A stretch of DNA of 43,419 nucleotides, from contig MPNB01000002.1 in the NCBI GenBank assembly GCA_002238805.1, positions 78,045 to 121,463 of the forward strand, given 5' to 3'. Made by a program: the position numbers and the translations under genes. The stretch comes from Rhodothermaceae bacterium bin80 (GTDB lineage Bacteria; Bacteroidota; Rhodothermia; Rhodothermales; Bin80). Positions within the stretch are counted from its first letter, which is position 1. Every line of letters begins with the position of its first letter. Below, piece by piece: positions 9,176-18,107 of this stretch. The notes under the pieces are model-generated. The model was not told the DNA's origin. It saw nothing but the letters and a program-made list of their open reading frames with translations, and did not search any database.

Positions 9176-10902
9176 TACTTATTGATGGTACCAGGCATCG
9201 AACGTTTAACCCAACCCTGCTGGCCCTCAGTAACATGAACCTCCGTATTTACAGGCACATCATACAGTACCAGGGAACCCCCGCCAGCCCAGTCCACACG
9301 AACACTATCAATGGACTGAGTATCCATCAAGCCAAATGCGGCAACCACCTCATTTTGGGAGAGGTAACTGGATCCCGAACGAATACGACGTTCCTGCGCC
9401 CGATCATCCGTATACACACGAACATGGGTACCAAAAGCATCTCGGTTCCCCTCGGTCCCCGTGACGGTGACGCGCAACCAGTTTCGACCGGTTATACCGT
9501 TACGCCATAAGTGTGCTGGACCACCGTTCTCGACGATCAGGATATCCAGATCACCATCACGGTCATAATCTCCGTAGGCAGCACCTCGGGCAACCATTTC
9601 TGTCTCTAGGGGAGACGTCGTTGAAGGGGGGACTTCTTCAAACAGTCCACCACCATCGTTCTCAAACAACTGTGCTCGCTGCTCATAGGTAATCTTATCC
9701 TGTCCTACCAATCGATCCGGATAGACGTGCCCATTTGCAACGAACAAGTCCAGATCGCCATCCAGATCCACATCAATCACCATTAATCCAAAAGTGAGCG
9801 TATTCAGACTTGGTTGACCAATACGGGATCTGGCCGCACGATCACCAAACAGCCCGTTGCCTAAGTAGCGGTACACCCCGATCATTTCCGTGGAAAAGTT
9901 ACCCACGAAAACTGATGGTTCGCCGGTTTCGTCCATAACACCTATATCAATACCCATTCCAGCACGGGCTTCCCCATGCTCACTGAAGGCGATACCACTC
10001 TGTACACCTCGCTCAGAAAATGTGCCATCCTGATTGTTCATAAACAGTAGATCTCCCTCACCATCATTTGCCACAACAAAGTCGGACCATCCATCACGAT
10101 TGAAATCCCACTCTGCCATGCCAAGGGCCTTGCCCAGTGGGTGGTAAATACCAGACTCCTGTGTTCGATCAACGAATGAGCCATCGCCTTTGGATTCAAA
10201 GTACCGACTCGATATGCCCTCATAATCCGCGGGAACGCAGTAGAGCTTAACCGTGCCTCCCTCAGGGCAGAACTTATCGCGCGCCGGACTCCAATCTGCA
10301 TAATTGCCTACATAGACGTCCAACCATCCATCACGATTTACATCTATCCACAGGGCTGAGCTACTCCACTCATCATCAAAACCCAGACCCGACCTACTGT
10401 TTTCAAACACACCTCCTTTGTTCTCTAGGAGCATATTTTCGTTGAGATTGGTAACCAGAATATCCTGATCCCCGTCATTATCGTAGTCTGCCGTTGCCAT
10501 GCCAAGCGTGAAGGCATAAAGCCGCCCCAAGCCTACCTCCTCGGTTACTTCCTCGAATGTGCCATCGCCCATATTACGATACATCCAAAACGATTTGTAC
10601 CACGCATGCGGAGAGCGATCCCAGTACCCGCCGCCCAAAAGCAAAATGTCCAACCAGCCATCGCCGTCATAGTCAATGAACCCTGCACCCGAGCCCATTT
10701 GCTCCGCGTAGTATTTCTTGCCATCTGCACCATTATCGTGCCGGAACGCTCCAAGGCCTGCATCAGCAGTTTCCTCGACGAACCCAATAGATTTGTCGGA
10801 GAGCGTAGGGGGCTGAGCGTTTTGACATCCAGGCAAACCGACCAATGCTGCAATTGCACAAGCCACCCCACAGATGAGTACATGATCAACCGAATACCTC
10901 AT
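9175..10902 (-). CDS. FG-GAP/VCBS repeat lipoprotein with C-terminal ASPIC/UnbV domain (paralogue 3, first in the run)
   Basis: The ATG at 10902 gives MRYSVDHVLICG... and a signal peptide ending VGLPGC, a lipoprotein signal; the longer frame would need a TTG. Six calcium-loop repeats are visible (DYDGDGWLD, DYDNDGDQD, DVNRDGWLD, DFNRDGWSD, DVDLDGDLD, DYDRDGDLD), followed by the ASPIC/UnbV domain (GTEGNRDAFGTHVRVYT...SYLSQNEVVAAFG). The Cys pair is DKFC...LYCVPADYEGI. The C-terminus is about 15 residues longer than in the other copies (ends MPGTINK). The gene is the first of the trio in transcription order, 94 nt downstream of the PorV-like gene, with a strong hairpin in that gap. It probably acts at the cell surface as part of a multi-protein assembly. 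Confidence 0.92.
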   Translation of the reverse strand: MRYSVDHVLICGVACAIAALVGLPGCQNAQPPTLSDKSIGFVEETADAGLGAFRHDNGADGKKYYAEQMGSGAGFIDYDGDGWLDILLLGGGYWDRSPHAWYKSFWMYRNMGDGTFEEVTEEVGLGRLYAFTLGMATADYDNDGDQDILVTNLNENMLLENKGGVFENSRSGLGFDDEWSSSALWIDVNRDGWLDVYVGNYADWSPARDKFCPEGGTVKLYCVPADYEGISSRYFESKGDGSFVDRTQESGIYHPLGKALGMAEWDFNRDGWSDFVVANDGEGDLLFMNNQDGTFSERGVQSGIAFSEHGEARAGMGIDIGVMDETGEPSVFVGNFSTEMIGVYRYLGNGLFGDRAARSRIGQPSLNTLTFGLMVIDVDLDGDLDLFVANGHVYPDRLVGQDKITYEQRAQLFENDGGGLFEEVPPSTTSPLETEMVARGAAYGDYDRDGDLDILIVENGGPAHLWRNGITGRNWLRVTVTGTEGNRDAFGTHVRVYTDDRAQERRIRSGSSYLSQNEVVAAFGLMDTQSIDSVRVDWAGGGSLVLYDVPVNTEVHVTEGQQGWVKRSMPGTINK

Positions 10903-10917
10903 CTCTATAAACAAAGC

Positions 10918-10947
10918 GGAGAATTAGGATCATAATCCCAATTCCCC
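10918..10947 (-). promoter_or_regulatory. Strong hairpin 15 nt upstream of paralogue 3 start
   Basis: On the minus-strand RNA, 13 consecutive pairs (two of them G-U) flank a four-base loop (TATG). Stem arms are 10935-10947 and 10918-10930. No U-tract follows, so it is not a simple terminator. It may protect or separate parts of the polycistronic message, or modulate initiation at 10902. Confidence 0.5.
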
Positions 10948-10996
10948 GCCTGTGACCTGAATATTAGTTACCCAGGACTGATTTGATTTTTTCGTT

Positions 10997-12085
10997 TTAG
11001 AGGCCGATCTGAAGACCAATACGGTTCACCGCACCGAAAACACCAAACTGTGTGTATGCATAGTCTGCTCCAACGCGGAAGTTTCCAAACGCATACCGAA
11101 GTCCGGCTCCAGCGCTCAATCCCTGCTCTTCGCTCACGCCCAGTTGTTCAAATCCTCCACGAATGGATACTACATTCATGAGTGTGTATTCTAGGCCGAA
11201 GCGAACGTGCTCAGCAAAGTCTCTGGGACGTTGGGCATCAACATGAAACTGAATGCTATGCATGTCTGGATCGATTGAGGTAAAGTCAACCAAATTCATC
11301 GACATTCCGATCTGGAAAGTCAGTGGTAACTCGAACCTTTCGCGTACATATGTTTGCTCTTGGGCAAAGTTACGAGCGCTCATACCGATAACAAGGCTCT
11401 CAAACCCAGTTGCATACACAATACCAAAATCAAATGCTACCGTCTGTGCGCTGTAGTCCTCTGTTGTAGCAACAACCCCGGTATCAAAATCCTGGGAGGT
11501 CGCAAATCCTTCTAGTCCTTGACTTAGTCCTGTACTTAGGTTTTGGTAAACAAACTTAATATTGGCGCCAGCAGAGAAACGATCACCAAAGGATCTAGCA
11601 TATCCTAGACCCACGGCCAGGGCCGTCGGTTGATAGGTTCCCAACTGCATAAATCCATCTTCATTGTTGGCACGAATGTTATGGTTGAACTCGCCATAGT
11701 CCACGGAAACTAGTGAGACACCAACTACACCAAAGTTGCCTGCTGAACCTGGACGGAACGCGATACTGGCCTGCGTATAGCCAATATCCGCGATAAAGCT
11801 CATATTGGTTGCCGCTGCATGCATGCGCCCCTCCATGAAGCCCATACTCGCGGGATTGTAGAACATCGAAGTTGAAGAACCAACCATCTCGGCAGTCAGA
11901 GCTGAGCCAATAGCAGAAGCACGGGCATCTACTGATGTACTCAGGAATTTCATTCCGGTCTGGGCGCGCTTGTCCGTTTCCACCTCAGTATCCGGGGTTA
12001 GGCCTGACTGACCATAGGACGCCGGTGCACTGCCAAGCAGGAGTGCGGCGATAGTCAGTATTGAAAAGAAGTAGTGCTTTTTCAT
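10997..12085 (-). CDS. PorV/PorQ-family outer-membrane beta-barrel protein
   Basis: The ATG at 12085 gives MKKHYFFSILTIAALLLGSAPASYGQ, a standard signal peptide; the longer frame adds an unlikely polar leader that would contain the upstream hairpin. The mature chain (~335 residues) is a transmembrane beta-barrel of the PorV/PorQ (UPF0164-like) type. It has the early motif RAQTGMKFLSTSVDARASAIG, then SSTSMFYNPASMGFMEG, and closes with alternating aromatic strands (FRVGADYAYTQFGVFGAVNRIGLQIGL-type end). Members of this family serve as T9SS shuttle or docking barrels that bind the sorting domain of exported cargo. The gene directly follows such a cargo gene (75-nt gap) and precedes the lipoprotein trio, which supports that role here. 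Confidence 0.85.
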   Translation of the reverse strand: MKKHYFFSILTIAALLLGSAPASYGQSGLTPDTEVETDKRAQTGMKFLSTSVDARASAIGSALTAEMVGSSTSMFYNPASMGFMEGRMHAAATNMSFIADIGYTQASIAFRPGSAGNFGVVGVSLVSVDYGEFNHNIRANNEDGFMQLGTYQPTALAVGLGYARSFGDRFSAGANIKFVYQNLSTGLSQGLEGFATSQDFDTGVVATTEDYSAQTVAFDFGIVYATGFESLVIGMSARNFAQEQTYVRERFELPLTFQIGMSMNLVDFTSIDPDMHSIQFHVDAQRPRDFAEHVRFGLEYTLMNVVSIRGGFEQLGVSEEQGLSAGAGLRYAFGNFRVGADYAYTQFGVFGAVNRIGLQIGL

Positions 12086-12118
12086 TGCATCGTTTGTCTT
12101 TAGGGTTGCGTGTTGCAT

Positions 12119-12147
12119 GGCGCTCTGCCCTGTACGGACAGAGCGCC
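12119..12147 (-). promoter_or_regulatory. Intercistronic hairpin 33 nt upstream of the PorV-like start
   Basis: A perfect 9-bp stem (GGCGCTCTG / CAGAGCGCC, arms 12119-12127 and 12139-12147) with an 11-base loop lies between the T9SS-cargo stop and the PorV-like start. There is no U-tract on the minus-strand transcript, so processing, stabilisation or differential expression is more likely than termination. Confidence 0.55.
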
Positions 12148-12159
12148 GTGCCAACACAA

Positions 12160-14502
12160 CTACCGGATTACCGTGAATTTCCGAATCGCTTCGTCACCCG
12201 TGTCATTGTCTGCAATAACAGCAATGTAGATACCGCTCACAAGCAACTGACGGGATGTGGTGGTTAAGTTCCAGAGCTCGTCACCGCTACCATCATTATG
12301 CTCGATGGTGTGGACCAGTTCTCCAATCTCAGTATAGATCTTGATCGTACAGTTACCTGGGATGTTGAAGAATGCAACACGATCCTCTTGATCAAACCTT
12401 ATAGTAGCATCTGCGCCGAGATTAACCGGGTTAGGCACAATACGCGCATCCTCTACAGTACCTGTTGATCCATACGCAGGGCGTTTCAGGTTAACAGGCT
12501 GATAGGTCTGCGTGAGGGAGCGAGAGCTGCGGAGTGGTGCGCCTGTTGGAGTTCCGGAAATACCATCCGGATCCATGGACTGCGGTCCACCAATAGCCTG
12601 CAGATAATAATAATAGTCCGTTCCTCTGTTGAGGTCAGTATCATCGTAGGAGTTCGCTCCAGCATCAAGCTCCGCGATCATTTCGTAACCGCAGTGCTGC
12701 TGACCTGATGCAGCGGGATCCGCTGGGTCTCTTGGATTTGAACCATCCGTAAACTGCTGCGAGTCAAGGTTCAGGCAACTTTCATAGATGTAATCCTCAA
12801 ACCGGGATGTCCGATACAGTAACCATTTTGTGCGTGCAGGTCCGCCCGCCGGATTCGTCCATCTAACTTCAACTTTGTCAGGACGCCCTACAACACTGAA
12901 AGTAGTGGGAGCATGGGGAGCCTCGGGAATTGGATAAGTGCTCATGTTGTTGCTAGCCGCATAGAGATTGATACCCCGTTGCAGCGTCTGCAACATAGAA
13001 TCCCGTGCACTCACAACCCATTGATTCTTCGTCATTTCCTCCAATCCATGACCGAATGTATCAAACATTCCATCGCCATCCATATCCATCTGATTGAGAG
13101 AATGATCAAAAGTGCCTGTTTGAATCATTCCATCTCCATTCGCATCATAGCGAATCAAGTCCGTGTCGCGATCCAATCCACCAAGTTTGAATGCCCTACC
13201 AATCCGCACACTGGCATCAATGGTCAATCCGCCAACACCTTCCACGACTACAATCCGAACATTTTCACCTGGGGCAAAATCGTATGGTCCGTAAGCTGTC
13301 GTGACAGCGTGACCGCCCTGCTTACCTGTGGAGGGATCATTATTGGGCTCCCAGAAAACACCGGTAGGCTCAATGCGGTCAGCGTAATGTGGCCACATAT
13401 GTGAGGACCCACCATCAATACGATCAGGGTTCTCACGCGTCCTAATCCCCCACTCATAGTAATCTTCGTGAGAACTACCGTCAGCGGTCAGTGCTTCGTC
13501 CGAGTCCATAAAGCCCATGGTCGCTGGCTGACATGTCTCTATGGTAGCCATGGTGCAGCGAATGTAGGTGGGATCCGTAGGCGAATTGTCGGCATGGATT
13601 GTTGCCCGGCCAATATAGCTGGCACCGGTCAAGCGTCCAATCGAATCAGCCGGGGGTGCCCACCATGCTTCGTTGAATAGAGACCCACCAAAGCGATCGT
13701 AGTCTCCCTGCGTTTCTGGATCAATACCGATCCACAAATACTGTGAGGTAAATGTGATCGGATACTCTGCATGTCCGTCTCCGACGACGTCAATCATGCT
13801 GAACTTGCCCCAAACCATGCCACCGCTGACTGTCCAGGCACCCTGCAGGTTGCCCCTCCACCGGTGGATGCGGAAGAAGTAAGTTTCTTTCAGGCTCTGA
13901 TCCGGTAGTTCGAGGTCCTCGTCTTCGTCCGTGTTCCCAGTATTGGTGTAAACGTACTCAATGATGTTATAGTCATCGTGAGCTTGGTTCACATAGGCGT
14001 ATGCCTTCCGATCCACTGTAATACCAACATACGTGTTGTGGATGTTATGCACCATACGGTCGGATGGAAGTCCTGGATCTATCTCGTCAATGACAGCGAC
14101 GTTGTCGAACGACAGGGCCCCATCCACCTCCACTACGGTATCCTCCGTCCTGCTGACGAGTACATTTTGTACCGGATAGGTCACATCTGCACCGGCTGTT
14201 CGGGGACCAATCCGGGCTACAAAGTACGGAAAGTTTTGTCCGTTGGAATCTGTCCAGTCCTTTGTACCGAGCCAAAACGCTTTGGCCCTGAAGTGGCTGC
14301 TGTTACGCAGGATGGCTGGCCATTCCATACCATCCGCAGCAGACGAATTACCTTCGTGCTGGGCACCTGATTCTGTCCATGTGCTGTGGAATGTGCCAAT
14401 ATCCAGCCACTGTGCAGTGAACTGGGCAGTGGCAACCATTGGCACGAAGGTCAACAAAAACAGTCCAGCCGAAAGGGCTTTCATGTAGTAACTGATTTTC
14501 AT
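12160..14502 (-). CDS. Large secreted protein with T9SS C-terminal sorting domain
   Basis: A 780-residue protein with signal peptide MKISYYMKALSAGLFLLTFV... ending near ATA-QF. Residues ~30-540 are an extracellular region I do not recognise, rich in Trp, Asp and Gly. Residues ~555-680 resemble a fibronectin-III-like module (APTTFSVVGRPDKVEVRW...GTDYYYYLQAI). The last ~85 residues match the type A T9SS sorting domain: VPNPVN near the start of the domain, IKIYTEIGELVHTI in the middle, LVSGIYIAVI, and a basic end IRKFTVIR. This means secretion through the outer membrane by the type IX machinery and probable surface anchoring. It lies between the TonB-dependent receptor and the PorV-like barrel, so it is the likely cargo of this cluster. 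Confidence 0.85.
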   Translation of the reverse strand: MKISYYMKALSAGLFLLTFVPMVATAQFTAQWLDIGTFHSTWTESGAQHEGNSSAADGMEWPAILRNSSHFRAKAFWLGTKDWTDSNGQNFPYFVARIGPRTAGADVTYPVQNVLVSRTEDTVVEVDGALSFDNVAVIDEIDPGLPSDRMVHNIHNTYVGITVDRKAYAYVNQAHDDYNIIEYVYTNTGNTDEDEDLELPDQSLKETYFFRIHRWRGNLQGAWTVSGGMVWGKFSMIDVVGDGHAEYPITFTSQYLWIGIDPETQGDYDRFGGSLFNEAWWAPPADSIGRLTGASYIGRATIHADNSPTDPTYIRCTMATIETCQPATMGFMDSDEALTADGSSHEDYYEWGIRTRENPDRIDGGSSHMWPHYADRIEPTGVFWEPNNDPSTGKQGGHAVTTAYGPYDFAPGENVRIVVVEGVGGLTIDASVRIGRAFKLGGLDRDTDLIRYDANGDGMIQTGTFDHSLNQMDMDGDGMFDTFGHGLEEMTKNQWVVSARDSMLQTLQRGINLYAASNNMSTYPIPEAPHAPTTFSVVGRPDKVEVRWTNPAGGPARTKWLLYRTSRFEDYIYESCLNLDSQQFTDGSNPRDPADPAASGQQHCGYEMIAELDAGANSYDDTDLNRGTDYYYYLQAIGGPQSMDPDGISGTPTGAPLRSSRSLTQTYQPVNLKRPAYGSTGTVEDARIVPNPVNLGADATIRFDQEDRVAFFNIPGNCTIKIYTEIGELVHTIEHNDGSGDELWNLTTTSRQLLVSGIYIAVIADNDTGDEAIRKFTVIR

Positions 14503-14536
14503 GAGCTTGCTTGGTTAAAGTTGAAAACAATCGGCG

Positions 14537-14569
14537 GGCCGCCTGCCCTCGAATTTAGAACAGGCGACC
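14537..14569 (-). promoter_or_regulatory. Intercistronic hairpin 34 nt upstream of the T9SS-cargo start
   Basis: On the minus-strand RNA the arms GGTCGCCTG (14561-14569) and CAGGCGGCC (14537-14545) pair over 9 positions with one G-U, around a 15-base loop. It sits in the 77-base gap after the TonB-dependent receptor. No U-tract follows. Its position relative to the start codon matches the hairpins before the receptor and the PorV-like gene. Confidence 0.5.
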
Positions 14570-14579
14570 CTGCTTCAAG

Positions 14580-17500
14580 CTATAGAGTTACGCGGATACC
14601 TAAAGTGACCCGACGATTATTCAAAAATGTGTTGAACCGCAGATTCGGCATATCAATGTATGCTTTGTCATCAAGTACCCGCTGCACATCACCCTCCGGC
14701 ACGGCTTCAAAGCTGGATCCATTCCAACGAGAGTACGTGCCCGTGTCGGCCGCCCAATACCAGGCAATCTTGTTGGGTTCGCTGACACCTTCAAGCGATT
14801 TGAAAGCCTCGATTGGCTGATATGCTACGTCAGGATGACGGAATACACCAGGCCGATCATCGCCGGGAACCCATACATAGGGAAGTCCCTGTTTATCGGC
14901 ATACGACAAGTTCTCATCGACCGCATTCATCTGATCATAGATGTCTTCAGGCAGGTGCAGTGACCACATGTAGCGGTCAAAATCCCTACCATCCGGATGG
15001 AACCCGGTGGAGCTGTACAGATGGCGGCGATTGAAGAGATTGGATACATCCAGGAAGATCTGTGCACCACCGAAACGCGTATTGACGTGCTTCGTAAAGC
15101 GAAGATCAAAGTTAACATAGCTGCGCCAGCGTACGTTCTCCTGCAATTCAGGAGGTGCACCACCACCGCCTGACCATCTCCATTTGCTGCCTGAACGCCA
15201 TTCGCCCAACAGACTTACGCGCCAATCTCCCAGCAATGAACCATTTAGCAGAGACGGAACGAAACTGCTCGGCGTCAAGAAGAGCAGGTTTGCACGGGCA
15301 AACGGCTCGGCCAACGGAGCCCCAATGCGATAGTCGGTCGAGGTCCGCAGGTAGTTACGCTGCTGGAATGTGTTTTCGTTGAATTGAGCGTAGCCAAAAT
15401 TACCACCTTTGGTCTGTAGGAAGGTGTAATTGACAAACCCTCGGATCCAGTCGCCGCGCAGCTTGGTCAATGTGACTTCTGCCCCACGTACATCTTCATA
15501 GTTCCAAGGCTGCTTGATCGCGTAGTTCACGACACCACCCAGGCTATTGTAGGAAACATTACGCGGTTGATTGCGGATATCCCGATAGAAACCGCTGATC
15601 CGCAGCAAATACTGGTCGAAGAGGTTCTGGTCAAAGCCCAACTCATACGCCACCGTCTGGGGCATTGGATGCTCTGGGTTACCCATCACATCAATACCGC
15701 TGTTACGCGACTGTTGAATACCAAACACGTCGAACGGGTCCAGCATTTGGCGGAAATGGCCGTAATTGAAGTAAAGCTTGCTTTCTTGCGTGATGGGGAA
15801 GGAGATGCCCAACCGAGGACTGATGAAGATCTGTGCTGCCGGATCCTCTTTGCTCAGTAGTTCATCCAAACCATCTACCCGCTGCCGGAAAGCTTGGTCA
15901 TACGGATTTTCTGCTACCCACCAAGCTGTATTCGCATCAAAGAAGTCCACACGCACACCAAGGTTGGCAATCATTCCCTGGAATTCCAGCTTACCCTGTG
16001 CATAAGCTGCACCCTGGATCGGTTGACGTGAGAGCGGATAATCGGCCTCGGCTTCCGGTCCCACCAGCGCAAGGTTCACTCTCTTATAGTTCAGGTCATA
16101 ATCACTGATAATGAGTTCCGCACCTGTTTTGAGCTGAAGCACCCGGGTTACCTGACTGGTCAGATCAAACCGACCGGTGAAGACACTCACATCAGAGGTG
16201 TCCCGAGTCTTTACCCAGTGCCCCCCGGTAGTCTCAGCACCACCGAGCAGGTTACCGCCCTGACCCAAAAATCCGAACGGCTCATCCCCAACACAATACG
16301 GGGTTGTCACGCCGTCTCCATTGATGTCGCTACCACCACCAAAGCAAGTTAGCTGGTCCCTGTTTGCCTCACCCGCGGGAGTTAGCCGACCAAAGTTATT
16401 GGTATACGGGACCGGGTAGAAGACACCGTCTTCCGTGTACGAGCCATCACGAAGATTCGGAAAATGACTACGATACTTTGACGCAATATTCTGCAAATGG
16501 ACTTCGTAGAAGGTACTCGCACTCAGCGTATGTGTGAAGGTAGCTCCAATCAGTGTATGGTCGATATTAGCGAGCGGGAACGCACCATCAGACAGAATCA
16601 CACGTCCGCGGCGGTTGATACCGTCAACAATATCTGCACCAGCGCCCCACCATGGGTAAGATGGCATTTCTCCGCCGTACATCCGAACGTCTGCACTTCC
16701 CTGCGAGCGGTTAATACCACGCTCTATGCCCTTCATACCCTGAAAACTCAGCTTCATTCCTGGGGCAACGTTCGAGATCAGCTTGCCCTGGAATGTCTGA
16801 TTATTGAAAGCCTCGCGGCTCTGAGGATAGATATACGCGGTCTGCGTACCTCTGTAGGACACCGAGAAGCGCAGATCACCCAATTGGTTACTCAGGCCAG
16901 GAACCAGCGGGCCGGCTAAAGTAATATCAGCCTCATAGTCGGGCTTGGTGATCTCGTTATCCTTGCGGTGGGTATGCTTGAAATAGTTCTGCATATCCTG
17001 AGCCGTAACATCAAAGCCCTCGTCATTGAGAAGCCGCTCAGCGAGTGCATTCCAGCCCTCAAAGGCATTGTACTGGTTCTGTGTATAGGAATCCCACTCA
17101 CCATTACCTGTGCCCTCCCAGGCGACTGCCGGGTCAAGGAACGGGCGAATAAACCAGCTGTCGCAGTCCCCAGTTACCGGACCGGAGTAATTGCAATTAT
17201 CTAGATTCACGCCTCCCAAGCCCTCAAGAGACTTTGGCTGGGCAGGTTGAAAACGATACAGTGCGTCAACGGTGTAGCGTGTCCGGGAAGGCTCTTTAGT
17301 GGTAACGTTCACGATACCACTCCGTACGTTTCCGTACTCTGCATTGAAGCCTCCTGTCTGGACCTGTACCTCCTCCAGTGAGGTGTAGCTTATGTTCGTG
17401 AATGGTTGGTGTGAGCGACCGGTCCGCAGGTTCATGCCATCAACCACGAAAGCAACCTCGTTCAGGCCTCCACCGCGCACACGAAGACCTGGTTCAATAC

Positions 17501-17963
17501 CGGCCTGAAGGTCAAGTACCTCACTGACACCAGCCACCGGGAGATCTTCAAAAGCCTCGGGGTTGAGACTGGCCACGTTGGCCGACACATCCAACTGTAC
17601 AATTGGACGTTCACTTGTGACCACGATCTCTTCAAGGCCAACAGCATCCTCTCGCAGTTGAACATTCCTGGTAGTCGTTAGTCCGGTAGAAACCCGAATA
17701 CCCTCTACCCTCTGGTCCACAAAGCCCACAAATGAAACGATCAGAGTGTAGGTGCCTGGACGCACGTTATTGATAAAAAAATAGCCATCTACCTGTGTTG
17801 CTGCCCCTTGCGTGGTGCCCTCAATCACAACACTCGCTCCGGGGATAGTCTCTCCTGTGGCAGCATCAGTCACCACGCCATCGATCTTGCCCTGTTGAGC
17901 AAACGCGACCGACACGGTAAATACCAGCATAATGGCTAAACTCAGTAGCCCTTTTAGTCTCAT
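14580..17963 (-). CDS. TonB-dependent outer-membrane receptor with carboxypeptidase-regulatory N-terminal domain
   Basis: An 1127-residue active-transport receptor. A signal peptide (MRLKGLLSLAIMLVFTVSVAFAQ) precedes a carboxypeptidase-regulatory-like beta-sandwich (residues ~25-110: GVVTDAATGETIPGASVVI...GYFFINNVRPGTYTL). The plug domain follows (~115-240: EIVVTSERPIVQLD..., VRGGGLNEVAFVVDGM, VQTGGFNAEYGNVRSGIVNV), then a long barrel (~250-1127). The chain ends LNNRRVTLGIRVTL, with a C-terminal aromatic/hydrophobic strand as needed for barrel assembly. No SusD-like partner is adjacent, so it is closer to a general TonB-dependent transporter than a SusCD pair. It is the first gene of the surface cluster and is preceded by a leader with a hairpin and direct repeats. 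The substrate is unknown; the nearby Na+/sugar symporter hints at carbohydrate. Confidence 0.93.
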   Translation of the reverse strand: MRLKGLLSLAIMLVFTVSVAFAQQGKIDGVVTDAATGETIPGASVVIEGTTQGAATQVDGYFFINNVRPGTYTLIVSFVGFVDQRVEGIRVSTGLTTTRNVQLREDAVGLEEIVVTSERPIVQLDVSANVASLNPEAFEDLPVAGVSEVLDLQAGIEPGLRVRGGGLNEVAFVVDGMNLRTGRSHQPFTNISYTSLEEVQVQTGGFNAEYGNVRSGIVNVTTKEPSRTRYTVDALYRFQPAQPKSLEGLGGVNLDNCNYSGPVTGDCDSWFIRPFLDPAVAWEGTGNGEWDSYTQNQYNAFEGWNALAERLLNDEGFDVTAQDMQNYFKHTHRKDNEITKPDYEADITLAGPLVPGLSNQLGDLRFSVSYRGTQTAYIYPQSREAFNNQTFQGKLISNVAPGMKLSFQGMKGIERGINRSQGSADVRMYGGEMPSYPWWGAGADIVDGINRRGRVILSDGAFPLANIDHTLIGATFTHTLSASTFYEVHLQNIASKYRSHFPNLRDGSYTEDGVFYPVPYTNNFGRLTPAGEANRDQLTCFGGGSDINGDGVTTPYCVGDEPFGFLGQGGNLLGGAETTGGHWVKTRDTSDVSVFTGRFDLTSQVTRVLQLKTGAELIISDYDLNYKRVNLALVGPEAEADYPLSRQPIQGAAYAQGKLEFQGMIANLGVRVDFFDANTAWWVAENPYDQAFRQRVDGLDELLSKEDPAAQIFISPRLGISFPITQESKLYFNYGHFRQMLDPFDVFGIQQSRNSGIDVMGNPEHPMPQTVAYELGFDQNLFDQYLLRISGFYRDIRNQPRNVSYNSLGGVVNYAIKQPWNYEDVRGAEVTLTKLRGDWIRGFVNYTFLQTKGGNFGYAQFNENTFQQRNYLRTSTDYRIGAPLAEPFARANLLFLTPSSFVPSLLNGSLLGDWRVSLLGEWRSGSKWRWSGGGGAPPELQENVRWRSYVNFDLRFTKHVNTRFGGAQIFLDVSNLFNRRHLYSSTGFHPDGRDFDRYMWSLHLPEDIYDQMNAVDENLSYADKQGLPYVWVPGDDRPGVFRHPDVAYQPIEAFKSLEGVSEPNKIAWYWAADTGTYSRWNGSSFEAVPEGDVQRVLDDKAYIDMPNLRFNTFLNNRRVTLGIRVTL

Positions 17964-17969
17964 GGTTAA

Positions 17970-17996
17970 GTTCTAGTTTAGTTCATGTTCTAGTTT
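17970..17996. repeat. Direct repeat GTTCTAGTTT in the receptor leader
   Basis: The 10-mer GTTCTAGTTT is found at 17970-17979 and 17987-17996, separated by 7 bases, between the leader hairpin and the ATG of the receptor gene. It could be a protein or small-RNA binding site in the leader. It may also be incidental AT-rich sequence. Confidence 0.3.
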
Positions 17997-17998
17997 GA

Positions 17999-18025
17999 GG
18001 CATCCTGCAACAAAAACAGGATGCC
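17999..18025 (-). promoter_or_regulatory. Leader hairpin 35 nt upstream of the TonB-dependent receptor
   Basis: A perfect 9-bp stem (GGCATCCTG at 17999-18007, CAGGATGCC at 18017-18025) with a 9-base loop. On the minus strand the loop is TTTTTGTTG. There is no terminal U-tract. Its distance from the ATG matches the hairpins upstream of the next two genes in the cluster (33-34 nt). Confidence 0.6.
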
Positions 18026-18107
18026 GGTTCTGGCTTGATCAGGCTCTGAAAGCGTTTACAAGCCGGACAGACGAATCTGACGGACATCGACGATAGCATA
18101 CCAAGAG

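Noticed and set aside
12119..12147. The hairpin as a rho-independent terminator between the T9SS cargo and PorV-like genes
   Set aside because: No U-tract follows on the transcribed strand and the downstream gene has no separate promoter that I can see.
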